From assembly GCA_017591395.1 (NCBI GenBank), contig WEDG01003265.1, positions 25,177-89,176 on the forward strand: DNA of 64,000 nt. The letters run 5' to 3'. Shown here piece after piece: positions 55,193 to 64,000 of the stretch. Under the pieces are notes generated by a model. The model worked only from the letters and a program-made list of their open reading frames with translations, did no database searches and was not told where the DNA came from. The stretch is from Schistocephalus solidus (taxonomy: Eukaryota > Platyhelminthes > Cestoda > Diphyllobothriidea > Diphyllobothriidae). The number at the start of each line of letters is the position of its first letter. The first letter of the stretch is position 1. Made by a program: the position numbers and the translations under genes.

Positions 55193-57154
55193 TTGGCTGT
55201 ACCCGGCGTTCGCTTTTCTCAGGTACCTACATGCATCTTTTGATTACACTTAATTTAAGATCCTTTTATTTTGCTCATTCCCCTTCACTTCCCATCTTTC
55301 GATGGCCCAGAAGTATTCCTTTTCTAAAAAGCACTTACTAAAGTTGAACTGCATTTCTGCGAAAGACCACATAGGGAATGAAAACAACAGGTAATCAACG
55401 GCCTTTAAAAGCGATTTCTAACCGGGGCAGTTAAGGGGGTAACACACGATTGCATGAATGTATACCCCTAGCTAGAGACTGAACCTGGAAATTAGGTGGA
55501 ATAAACCCTGGCGATTAAGATGTTTACTTGAAACCCACACGTCCCCCATTCCTTTTGGTAGAAAAAGTTCACAATGGAGACAGGTTAGATGAAAATAAAA
55601 ATGCTCCTGGCATCCGTTTGGCTTTAGAATGATTGTATTCACTACAGAACATTTGGCTGCACCCGGCGTTTGCTTCTATGAGTTACCTACATACGTCTTT
55701 TGATTACACTTGATTTAAGATCCTTCTATTTTTGCTCATTCCCCTTCACTTTCCCATCAAGTGTTAACATAAGCTTTTTGCTCGATTGAGGCTTCTTATT
55801 AGTGGATTATGTGTTAAGGTTAGAGATGATGGTTACGATTAGGGTAAATGCGAAGTGTTAGAGGATAAGTTATGGCCTCTATAGATGGGTTTGTGGATAG
55901 CGCTTGGGAGTATGGATAGCAACATGGTCAACTTCAATTAAACCTTCAGCCGCAGTCACCTACACACTCGGATTAACCAGTATATTCTTCCTTCTCTCTT
56001 TTCAACGTGATTGGTCATCGGTGATTGATATCCGCATGCCTAGAATATCTGACCGATATGCTTCGTTTTTAATTTTTTCCGCCGGTTTACCAAACCTCAT
56101 ATCCAAGATTTCCATTTAAACGATTTTTGGTGAAACATTTAATTCGTTTATTGAAACAAACCAATGGCTTTAATATAACCTTTACTTTCTGTTCCCATAA
56201 ATAGCTATCCACGAATTTTATGACTCCTTCCCTCCTGTTTATATGAAATGTACTTAACTACTCGTCAGTGATTGGATGGTTGCTCATAAAATGGGCAATC
56301 TTATGGTTATTGGTGCCGTTTTTAAAAATCTAATAAGCAGTACTTCAGCTTTGCGCTTCATTCCCGGGTAATCTGGACAAGTTTGATGGCGTGTCTACTA
56401 ACTGGTAGCAAAGGCCGCTGATACCTGCTAAAGGACGATAATTGAGTTCGTATAACGGCAGTAGCTATGTGAAGTGTTCGTTCGCCAGACAAGGATAATT
56501 GAGCTCTGAAAGGTAACTTGTATCTTTCAAGCTGATCCAGCACCGTAAGCTCTGTAACTTACTTCAGTGTTTTGATTTCTGACCCAGTGATATTTCTGAT
56601 AGAAAATTTGAGGTTAATTTACAAGCACCTTCTATGTATAATAAAGAGAACACACACACACATCATCACCAGGCACTGCATTCGTTAACGTTTGCCGTCA
56701 AGATAGCGCGTGACAGCAGTGCACACCTGATTAGAGAGTCAGTAATTCAGAATCGATTGAGAAGCATTTGTGCTGAAATCGTGGAAGCAAGTTGTGTTCA
56801 AACAAGCATTTCTGGTATGCGCTTCCAGTGACAGAACTCAAATGAAATTAAGAATGCTCGCAGCTTCAAGAGACTGCGGGAACATGGCATTTTGCCTTCG
56901 TCTATATTTCTGCTCAAAATTGCGTGGAAACAAAACAAGGAATGTAATTTTAGGAAGAGGATTCAACTTAAAACTGTAAGTAATGAGTAATTGTACTTAA
57001 TAACTTACATCATTTCCTGTGGAGCTTCGAGGGTGAAGTAAATGACCGGACTTTAGTCGAGAACCTCACCAAAATACTGTCACAATAAAATAGATCACAA
57101 TTGAACAAACTGATATATTCGTTTGACCTACTTGTTAAAAACTCGAGAACTTCA
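55193..57154. other. Gene-free stretch
   Basis: The ORFs at 55904-56119, 56634-56831 and 56770-56979 show no domain. A short duplicated text (CCCGGCGTT(C/T)GCTT... near 55202 and 55665, followed in both by ACCTACAT(G/A)C and TCTTTTGATTACACTT) shows an old local duplication about 460 bases apart. Confidence 0.45.
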
Positions 57155-57240
57155 GTGAGATTCAATTTCACACCAGCAAGAGGAAGGCATTAATCCAGCT
57201 AACGCTCAAGCCAAATGAGCTACGAGGCCCAACCGGGAGC
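57155..57240 (-). repeat. tRNA-like SINE head, second family
   Basis: On the minus strand GTAGCTCATTTGGCTTGAGC is a box-A-like D-arm, and GAAATTGAATCTCACTGAAG is box-B-like with the T-arm stem GTG...CAC. The spacing between the boxes is not that of a working tRNA. A related plus-strand copy is at 60880-60975. Confidence 0.35.
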
Positions 57241-57379
57241 CATGTGTTTAATCAAACTTGGGTCAAGTTAACGCCCAGGCTACAGCTGGGCGTGGTTTCG
57301 AAGCCCACTGATTCCGTCGATTGTTTTTACAAGTGGGTCAAATGACCTTTTAAAATCTGCCAAATCCCTTTACTCTATA

Positions 57380-57742
57380 GTTGGTGGCGTTCTGGCTGCG
57401 CAGTCCTTCATTAGGATGGGCCTGCGTACGCCCATAGCTCTATTACGGGTGCACGGTTTCGGCAACCGGGGTGCAACTGCCCACTTCTGTGCTCAGTCAT
57501 GCGTTCGGACGCATTCAGTTAGGTTCAAGTCATGGGCATGGATTGGGGGGAGGGTTTGTGCAGTTGTTGCTTTGGAATCCGGTGCGTACCTGTGGTCTAC
57601 CCGGTAGGCCATTTCTCCATATTAGAAAGCCTACGTGGACTGCCTTGGTTATAAATTTCAGCTGGGATCCTACCTCCTCCCACCCCCCCCCCTTCAACAG
57701 TTGGTGGCGTTCTGGGCTGCGCAGCCCTTTATTAGGAATAGT
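57380..57742 (+). repeat. Direct repeat pair before the trinucleotide tract
   Basis: GTTGGTGGCGTTCTGGCTGC near 57381 and GTTGGTGGCGTTCTGGGCTG near 57701 start two copies of about 40 bases ending CATTAGGAT and TATTAGGAAT. The tract at 57743 begins right after the second copy. Confidence 0.6.
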
Positions 57743-58369
57743 AATAGAAGTAGTAGTTGTAGTAATGGTAGTATTACTAGTAATAGTAAAAATGGAAGCA
57801 TTATTAGTAATAGTAGTAGTACTAGTAGCAGTAGTAGTAATAGTTGTACTAGTATAAGAATTATAAGTAGTAGTAATTTACGCAGTATTAATAGTAGTAG
57901 TAATTATAGTAGTAGTGTAGTAATAGGAGTAGTAGGAGTAGTAATAGTTGTATAAGTAGAAGTATTAGTAGTACTACTAGTAGTAGTAGTAGTAGTAGTA
58001 GACGCAGTAGTAATATTAGTAGTATTAGTAGTCGAAGAGGTATTAGATGCAGTAGTAGTAGTCGTAATAGGAGTAGTAGCAGTAGTGAAAGTAGAAGTAT
58101 TAGTAGACGCAGTAATAATAGTGGTAGTAGTAGTAGTATTAGTAGTACTAGTGGTAGTAGTAAAGACGCATTTGTATTAGTAGTAACAGAAGTAGTAGAA
58201 GTAGTAATAGTAGGAGTACTTGTAGGAGACGCAGTATACGTAAAAGTAATAGAAGTAGTATTAGTTAAAGTAGTAGTAGTAGTGGTAGAAGTAACAGTTG
58301 TAGTTGTAGTAGCAGTTGTCGTAGTAGTAGCAGTTGTAGGAGTAGCAGACGCATTATTATTATTATTAT

Positions 58370-58412
<43 letters not shown>

Positions 58413-58436
58413 TATAAATGCATTGGTAGTAATCGT
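57743..58436. repeat. Interrupted (AGT)n satellite with ~60-base period
   Basis: About 700 bases of imperfect AGT/TAG trinucleotides with the longest pure runs near 57975-58000 and 58370-58410. A GACGCA-type interruption recurs near 58001, 58105, 58165, 58228 and 58347, with weaker forms near 58046 and 58417. The ORFs running through it (for example 57471-57955) are repeat translations. Confidence 0.85.
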
Positions 58437-58595
58437 AGTAGTGTAAGTGGTAACATTACACCGTTCTCCGCTTCATCCAATTTAGGGGTTGTCAGCGTGC
58501 GCCTTGTCCATCTTCGACTTAGTTTATTTTCCTTTGTAGTTTACACTACTTGGGCGTTTTCTGTGGGTTTTAAGGGGTAGACGTTCGCCACGTGA

Positions 58596-58808
58596 CTAAG
58601 AAACGTATCCCAGGCCGTCTGTCTGCTCTGCCGAGGCCTGCTGGTTCATTTTCTTTCCACATGCGCAGAACATATCTATAGGTTGCAGTCGCCTTTCTTG
58701 TAGGTAGTCGACAATTCGGTTGGAGTCTATTATTTTTATAATATTTTCCTCATCCGTTGACCTATTCAACTGAGGTCCTCTCCTTCTTTTTCTTTCTTGT
58801 GGTGACAT
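58596..58808 (-). pseudogene. Probable ISXO2/Merlin-type transposase N-terminus
   Basis: The 70-codon frame from ATG 58808 reads MSPQERKRRRGPQLNRS, then IIKIIDSNRIVDYLQERR, then IDMFCACGKKMNQQ and TDGLGYVS before a stop. The order fits the N-terminal part of IS1016/ISXO2-like (Merlin) transposases as I know them: a helix ending in 'FLQ', a Cys-x-C-G-x-x-M half of a zinc ribbon, and a D-G-x-x-(W/Y). The second Cys pair and the catalytic domain are not present. A transposon terminus lies 300 bases upstream in the right orientation (59100-59125). Confidence 0.45.
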
Positions 58809-59019
58809 CCTACAATGGGGATAAAAAAATTAACATTCACCTTGTCTTCAAACTAATTATTTTGTATTTTCGGTGCAACTTTTCTTTTGTTCTTTTTTTA
58901 TTTTGTTTTATTACTTTCCTATTTTTACAAACATGTGACGCAGAATCTTCAATTTTTGTTTCGCTTACACGTGTTTTATAAGATTTCAGATTACTTTCAC
59001 CTTTTTGACTGCTGTTTTT

Positions 59020-59125
59020 GTTGTTGTTATGCCCCACCCATAAAACCCCTATTACCACGGTTCCCGTAAGACAGGCTCTTGGGTTTATGAATTTATTCTG
59101 GGACCCGGCTATTGTGCCTCCACCC
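59020..59125 (-). mobile_element. Terminus of the transposon carrying the transposase fragment
   Basis: GGGACCCGGCTATTGTGCCT near 59100-59119 is the same terminal repeat as at both ends of the MITE at 950-1430. The inner DNA (CCACCCATAAAACCCCTATT, near 59037) also matches the MITE, in reverse. The other end of this element is not visible; the (AGT)n tract lies where it might be. Confidence 0.55.
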
Positions 59126-60006
59126 AATAGTTTTTATGCTAAAATCGCACAACAGGAGAAACTGTTACTATTTGCCATTCCAACTTAAGTGTCAGTTTGT
59201 ATTTTTAGTTCCACAGATGGAAGAGTAGGAACATTCATCGGCGCGACTATACTTCTGCAGCAGTTGCAAAACTTATCCCTCAAATTATATTGATGTTTAT
59301 GGGACCATCCTGTCGCTGTGGAAACATCGAGCTAACTTGGTTAACGCCTAGGTCAGTCCAATTTTAGCCTGTTTCTGCTATAGCACCAACCTTTTTTCAA
59401 ATGAATTTTTAACATTTATACCGTCCTCAAAAGGAAACCTGTGCGGATTTCTGCAAACGCTAGTCGATTTGATTGTAGCGGTAGCAGTGTAAGCAGAATG
59501 CTGACCAAGCGCCTTATTTCTGGTCAAAGGAATAAACTTGTGGTGACCGATCAACCTCCTCCTGCTTTTTCTTCTACTTCTTCTTCTCTTCATCTTCTTG
59601 TCACAACAATGTCAGGTTCTGTGTACATGAACTGCCCGGCACACGGCAGGAAATACACCCATATCCCACAGTAGACACAGGGTTTTCCATGAATACGTTC
59701 CAAGCATTGTTCTAACACAAGTAAACAATGCAAATCTTGCCTGATCAGGCAAGAAGATTGAATAAATTACGTTCTGGCTTATCAGAGAGTTAGTGCCCTA
59801 AGTTAAAATAGACGAATGTCCTCTGATTTTAATTTTCTAAAATCCCCTCCAACGGTCGATGAGTCTTAGACGCTTTCTGTCATGACTGGCTACGGTATGT
59901 GCGGTAAAAACTGCACTGGACGCCGTCTCTGTCGGCACTCGGCTTCTAGACGTTGGCAACGTAACTGGGACCTAGAAGCATGCAAGAAGTCCAGTTTGCA
60001 TCGAAT
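59126..60006. other. Gene-free stretch
   Basis: The plus ORF at 59441-59674 and the minus ORF at 59378-59593 overlap and look like chance. A CTTCTTCTT run lies near 59565-59600. Confidence 0.45.
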
Positions 60007-60357
60007 TTAAAGGTTTAAAGGAGAACATTTAAGAGTAGGCACTGTAGTCTTCTCGATTTTCTCCGCCGAGGAAGGGCAAATGTACTCATTAGAGATTTCC
60101 AGGCTCACATTGCACGTGCATCCCACTCGAAGGCCCTCCAACTGGCAGTCGGAGCAAGGCACCCTGCAGGACTAAATGCTCTCCTCTGCATTGCCGGCAG
60201 TGGCCTTGGCAAGGTAGAGCGCGTTGATCACATTGACTTCCTCCCACGTTACTGATATGCTGGTACAGGAAACATTGACCACGTTTGCCAGCCCCGGCAT
60301 CGGTAGAACAACGAGATTGACATGTTTTGCGTGAACCCTTTTGCTCCACTTTCTGAT
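60007..60357 (-). pseudogene. Fibronectin type III-like exon, with in-frame stop
   Basis: On the minus strand, after an acceptor-like GGTTTTAG, the frame reads PMPGLANVVNVSCTSISV, then TWEEVNVINALYLAKAT, a TAG at 60172-60174, then CRVPCSDCQLEGLRVG and CTCNVSLEISNEY. This is the FN3 layout: a Pro-led first strand, the B-strand S-I-x-V-x-W, a Tyr in strand C, the L-x-x-L/V turn and the Y/C-x-V-x-V strand F. Cysteine pairs (VPCSDC, GCTC) recall FNDC7-like FN3 repeats. The stop makes this a pseudogene or an allele-specific break. A longer ORF in another frame (60089-60367) is a shadow. Confidence 0.5.
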
Positions 60358-60879
60358 CTAAAACCATTCAGGAAACATGTAAATTACGAATCGAATTTCT
60401 CCTGGATTGCCCGAAGCTGCAATTTAGTACGGTAGCTTGACTCAGATAATGAGGGTAGATCTTCTCCGGAGCCAATTGCACTTGCAATTTTGTTATTTAC
60501 TGCCTCAGCTAGCATGTAACGGAATCAAAGCTGGGTATAATCAGTGAGTGTCAACTCACCAAGAAAGCATTCCAATAAAAATTCTTCTTCTTTATTTTAC
60601 CTTTGATATGTTTTATTAGGGACTTGTTGGCGCTACGTCCAAGAATTGTTGTTATGGATTAGTTTTGAGCTATGAGCTATTGCCGAGTTTTACAAATTAT
60701 ATCATTATCATTTAAATTTCAATTATTTTACCGTACTTACCGTCTTGCACAATACTCATATATTCAAACCAAGACTGCCTGCAAAAACCTGCATTGGCAC
60801 TAAGTATACTGTACCAGAATGGATACATTCCGCAGGTCGCAGTCTGTTTGATGGGTAACTTGATTAAATTGTAATCCTT
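60358..60879. other. Gene-free stretch
   Basis: I looked for neighbouring FN3 exons on the minus strand and found none. Confidence 0.4.
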
Positions 60880-60975
60880 AGTGAGGCTCGCATAAATAAA
60901 TTTATTAGAGCATTAACTCTACTCCATTAATGCATAGGTTGTTGAGAGTTCAAATCCCACTGAGACCAGTGGGAT
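60880..60975 (+). repeat. tRNA-like SINE head, second family, plus copy
   Basis: TTATTAGAGCATTAACTCTA, then CATTAATGCAT, and a good box B, GAGAGTTCAAATCCCACTGA. The ATTAATGC core and the TC(T/C)CACTGA end are shared with 57155-57240. The D-arm is expanded by an AT stretch, so it is not a functional tRNA. Confidence 0.35.
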
Positions 60976-62348
60976 TTTCAAAGGGGGGTTAAAGGAGCTC
61001 AGTAATGTTTAAAAAACAAGCGTTTTACTGTACCCACATCATGAATATGAATAAAAAATTCAGGTCTGCCTTCTACCGATTTTTATGCGCCACTGGGTTC
61101 ATTTGCGGCTCGTTGTCAACCTGGCCACCACACCTCCTTCCAACCCACTGTGTGACGTGTGTTATCGGTGCGAATACCCAATAACGTCATTCGTGTCCTG
61201 ATTGGTCCAACATTGATCTGAGGCATTTAACTAGTGATCCAATAAAGGGTAAGAATAACAATGCGCGAATCGACGTACCGACAGGTGAACGGTTGGGCAG
61301 CAGAAGGCTGGAGTAAACGGTATTTTTGCTGCTTTATTTAGCAATTGTTATTAAACGTTGAGTCCTTAGAAAGAAACCCGCAGGTGACCGTCATCACCAA
61401 GACAGCCGGAGATGATATCTAATCTAAAAACCTTTTGCGAACAAAATAAATTCACGTTAAAGGTTCACTGTGGGGCTATTTTAAAGGAGTAGGTTATAAG
61501 TCAGGCAAACCATTTTCGTTCCTACCTGTAACGATAGACAAGAGAAAATATCTGAAAATTCAGGGGATAAATATTTTGTCTTGTGATCTAGTGCTCCTCC
61601 GTCTCTTGGACGGAAACGTCGTTATGTAGAGTTAGAAAGGTGCAGGCAACAACGTCAGCCGTGTTACTCACGGAGTAGCCGTTTAACGAGGGGTTTGCTC
61701 TATGTAGTGATGCAGACTCGCGCCGGGTTCAACGCCCTCTATTTTTTCAACCACCGAGCGCTAATGGCAAGGCGACAGAAGTTGATCGTGGACACAATGG
61801 AGGACACAACGAATTAGCCATTCTGCACGTACTGCCTACGATCTGGTCCCAACTGCATGTGTCAGAGTGGCTAGGAGCTAACATTGGTGAGAGTTTATAG
61901 CTTTCCAAGCCACATCTCTGAGCAAGCCATGATCGATCCAGTCGCATCAAATCCACCATTATAAGAATAACCTGGATTTGCCGCGGGAAAGGAAGTCCCC
62001 TTAAAATGCACCAGTTGACAATCTGAGCCTGCCACCCACTGGGTTACCAAACACACCCTTGTATGGCAGTAGTTATGCACTTGCGCTAACTTCGCGCAGC
62101 CCGTTTTGGGGCAAACTGCTTGCAAGTGACAAACAAGGGTGCATTCGTCAGAAAAATAGCACATTATATCAGAACGCAATTGGCTCATCTAAATGAATTT
62201 GGTGGCATCCCCTTCCTCACGAACTTGCATACAACTGATAAGCTTTGTGTGTACTTGCGGCACGTTTTCCCAATTTACTTCTCGTCTGACACTTAAATTG
62301 ACAATAGGTAGCAGCAATTCTTTTGTTTTAATTCACATGTTTTTCCAG
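60976..62348. other. Gene-free stretch with unassigned minus-strand ORF
   Basis: The minus ORF at 61895-62188 is Cys-rich (CYFSDECTLVCHLQAVC) and somewhat protein-like, but I recognise no domain and see no splice sites that fit. The plus DNA has no support for a gene. Confidence 0.35.
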
Positions 62349-62451
62349 CTTTTGAACATTCTGGCGCGGCACCAGGAACATTACTGTGGTATTACAACGA
62401 GCTTCACTGACCAGTTTCCGTCGATGACAGTGCACCCAAATTATCCTCCAT
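62349..62451 (+). CDS. Candidate internal exon, unknown product
   Basis: Bounded by TTTTTCCAG and GTAAGTGA, both close to consensus. Frame 1 is open throughout: LLNILARHQEHYCGITTS then FTDQFPSMTVHPNYPP, ending with one base of a codon. I do not recognise the product. The neighbouring plus-strand candidate at 63421 does not share its phase (it needs one preceding base), which actually fits this exon's one-base overhang. Confidence 0.35.
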
Positions 62452-63420
62452 GTAAGTGATCTGTTCGTTGTTAACTTTCATAGGCAACTCATAGTCGCGT
62501 TTCTACTGACCGAAAAATAACTTCACGTGTCGGGCATCCACAGCGTTTTTTGTTAAACTACAGCCCTTCTGTCAACATTTTTCTTATGAATAGATTTATT
62601 TCAGTCTCTCTCTCGTTTTGGATATTTCACGAGAATAAGAGGTGTTAAAATACAACAGTGTTGTGCTACAGCCTGGGGCGTCGTTTAAGTGGGGCTTGAT
62701 GTAAGTGTTTAACGGGAACCTGCAGCTCGACGCACCGCTGGTCAGAGGCAGGTTCATCCAAAGCCAGCGCAAGGGTGCTGAAAAAAGTGCCCACCACTGA
62801 TCTAAATTATTACACCCTGCCTACTTATTTAATTTGCGTAGCATGATAAACTTTAGCAAAAGTATGCTAAACGGACAATCAACGCCCATTAATAAAATTG
62901 GGTCGGCTCGTTCTATGGAGCACTTTAGCTTCAAGTTGATCTCGCTTTTTCAGGATTTATGTTTTGGTGTGTAATATTCAGGGCTCTAACAAAAGCTGGC
63001 TCAGGATGGTTAGTGGTAGAAAACAGGAATAGGTATCATTCTTATTACAGATGGCCTCGCGCTTAGTTCCGATTGGCTATGTACTACCATGTCCGAAAGG
63101 GGTAACGTTTCCATCTGCTAATAATTCCTGAAAATGTCTGACTAATTCATTGGTTTGTAGCCACCTAGTCCATCACTCCTACTGCTCCATGATGGTTTAG
63201 TCTTGTTAGATTTTTGTAATGAGGAATACTTTGATGTTCTCGACGCTGAATGCGCTGATATCTATTCCACTCCCAACCATGCTCCAAACGACTGTCCCAG
63301 CCTCTCAGTCAGCTGGGAATGAACACGCTGGTTGAAATGGCTGAACTGTCTCTGTAAATGTGTTGTACGACACCTGGTCCGTTATTCTGGCTAAATGCTT
63401 ACAAAATTCCCTAGTTACAG
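62452..63420. other. Possible intron between two plus-strand candidates
   Basis: Starts with GTAAGT and ends with AGTTACAG, so it could be one intron of 969 bases joining 62349-62451 to 63421-63494. No repeat or ORF of note. Confidence 0.3.
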
Positions 63421-63494
63421 ATGACCAGACGGTGTTTGGGCTCAATCGAGGTTGGGCAGAGTACCAAGCGGCACTGGGAAACATTCTTCCGAAT
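63421..63494 (+). CDS. Candidate exon, faintly fibrinogen-like
   Basis: After TTACAG the frame (two bases, then 24 codons) reads DDQTVFGLNRGWAEYQ, AALGNILPN, and ends at GTAGGT in phase 0. A W-x-x-Y-x-x-x-x-G-N stretch after an F resembles the middle of fibrinogen C-terminal domains, where a D-G-x-x-x-F precedes W-x-x-Y-x-x-G-F-G. Gly-Phe-Gly is not conserved (AALGN), so the match is weak. Confidence 0.3.
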
Positions 63495-63576
63495 GTAGGT
63501 TTAACTCATTAACTCGCTGCCAACGGCTGCAATCGACGATTCACTGTAACTGATTGCCTTTCTACCTCGTCCACAG

Positions 63577-63780
63577 GCAAGCCTCTATGTAACTGTTTAC
63601 GTTAACACTAGTTACATGACCAGAGGCGACTACCACCAAACGGAGTGTTTTGCAATGGTTCCTGAATTTGGCACCGTTCCCGCGTATGTCACAGCAAATA
63701 GGTCCACGGGAAACATGTGTCACCAATTTCTCTACATTATTGTACAACAATGCTGCCCGCTGATAATCCATCTCGATGAG
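63577..63780 (+). CDS. Candidate following exon, unassigned
   Basis: CGTCCACAG precedes an open frame in phase 0: ASLYVTVYVNTSYMTRGD, then YHQTECFAMVPEFGTV. It follows the previous candidate in phase. It runs to a stop near 63780 unless a donor intervenes. No domain is recognised. The minus ORF at 63562-63771 is its shadow. Bases 63781-64000 hold nothing I can name. Confidence 0.3.
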
Positions 63781-64000
63781 TAAGAGTATAATGTTTTTTG
63801 CTGTGCTACAGCTTGTGTGAATTGGGATGGAATGACCGGAGCCATTTTAGTTGCCACTATTAGCTAGTCCAGACGTAACCGCACTTTGACTCATAAAACA
63901 CACTCCGGTCCGGTCCCTTGTACTTGCAGGTAAAAGTTTTTGATTATTGATTCATCATTGATATAAATAAATAGGTTTATTGATTTGGCACTGATTGGGC

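Noticed and set aside
57471..57955. Plus-strand ORFs with Ser/Asn or Val runs
   Set aside because: They translate the AGT satellite.
61895..62188. Cys-rich minus-strand ORF as a secreted protein gene
   Set aside because: No signal peptide, no domain and no splice support; kept only as an unassigned ORF.
1..64000. CRISPR array, rRNA, operon or phage features
   Set aside because: No spaced identical repeats, rRNA motifs or bacterial gene layout; the window is eukaryotic.

Overview
The window is eukaryotic nuclear DNA. Real genes are split into short phase-0 exons by kilobase introns, and most long open reading frames belong to decayed retrotransposons. Element content (several CR1/jockey-type LINEs, a Gypsy element, tRNA-derived SINEs), long introns and AT-rich introns with GC-richer exons fit a flatworm, most likely a tapeworm with an expanded genome (diphyllobothriid-like). 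The species call is inference; no rRNA, mitochondrial or marker gene is present to prove it.

Layout. 0-6 kb: small repeats (a MITE nested in a SINE, an AT microsatellite, an inverted-repeat element, three tRNA-derived SINEs) plus two short convergent coding candidates near 2.4-3.0 kb. 6.3-16.1 kb: one minus-strand gene in at least 11 exons or candidate exons, starting at the ATG at 16128 and running off toward lower coordinates. Its N-terminal half looks like the QRICH2/C16orf96 (DUF4795) family, coiled-coil proteins linked to cilia and flagella. 16.1-19.0 kb: no gene seen.

19-31 kb: a CR1-like family (called family B here). One near-complete copy (19.96-25.46 kb) is split inside its endonuclease by a nested 5'-truncated relative. 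There is also an inverted 3'-truncated copy (27.3-29.2 kb) and a 5'-truncated copy (30.0-31.0 kb). 31-36 kb: two other degraded LINEs lie head to head. 37.7-41.8 kb and 50.3-55.1 kb: two copies of a second LINE family (family C) on opposite strands. 43-45.5 kb: a family-B relative cut off at a Gypsy element (45.5-50.0 kb, minus strand) that has LTRs, gag, protease, RT and RNase H, but an integrase reduced to its tail.

55-64 kb: mostly non-coding. It holds a ~700-bp interrupted trinucleotide tract, one end of a DNA transposon with a likely ISXO2/Merlin transposase N-terminus, a broken fibronectin-III-like exon, and plus-strand candidate exons, one faintly fibrinogen-like.

No autonomous element survives intact: each has stops, frame breaks or deletions. 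The strongest structural signals are 3'-terminal hairpins kept in sequence-divergent LINE copies, and shared terminal inverted repeats linking a MITE at 1 kb to the transposase fragment at 58.6 kb. All calls come from reading the sequence; none was checked against a database.
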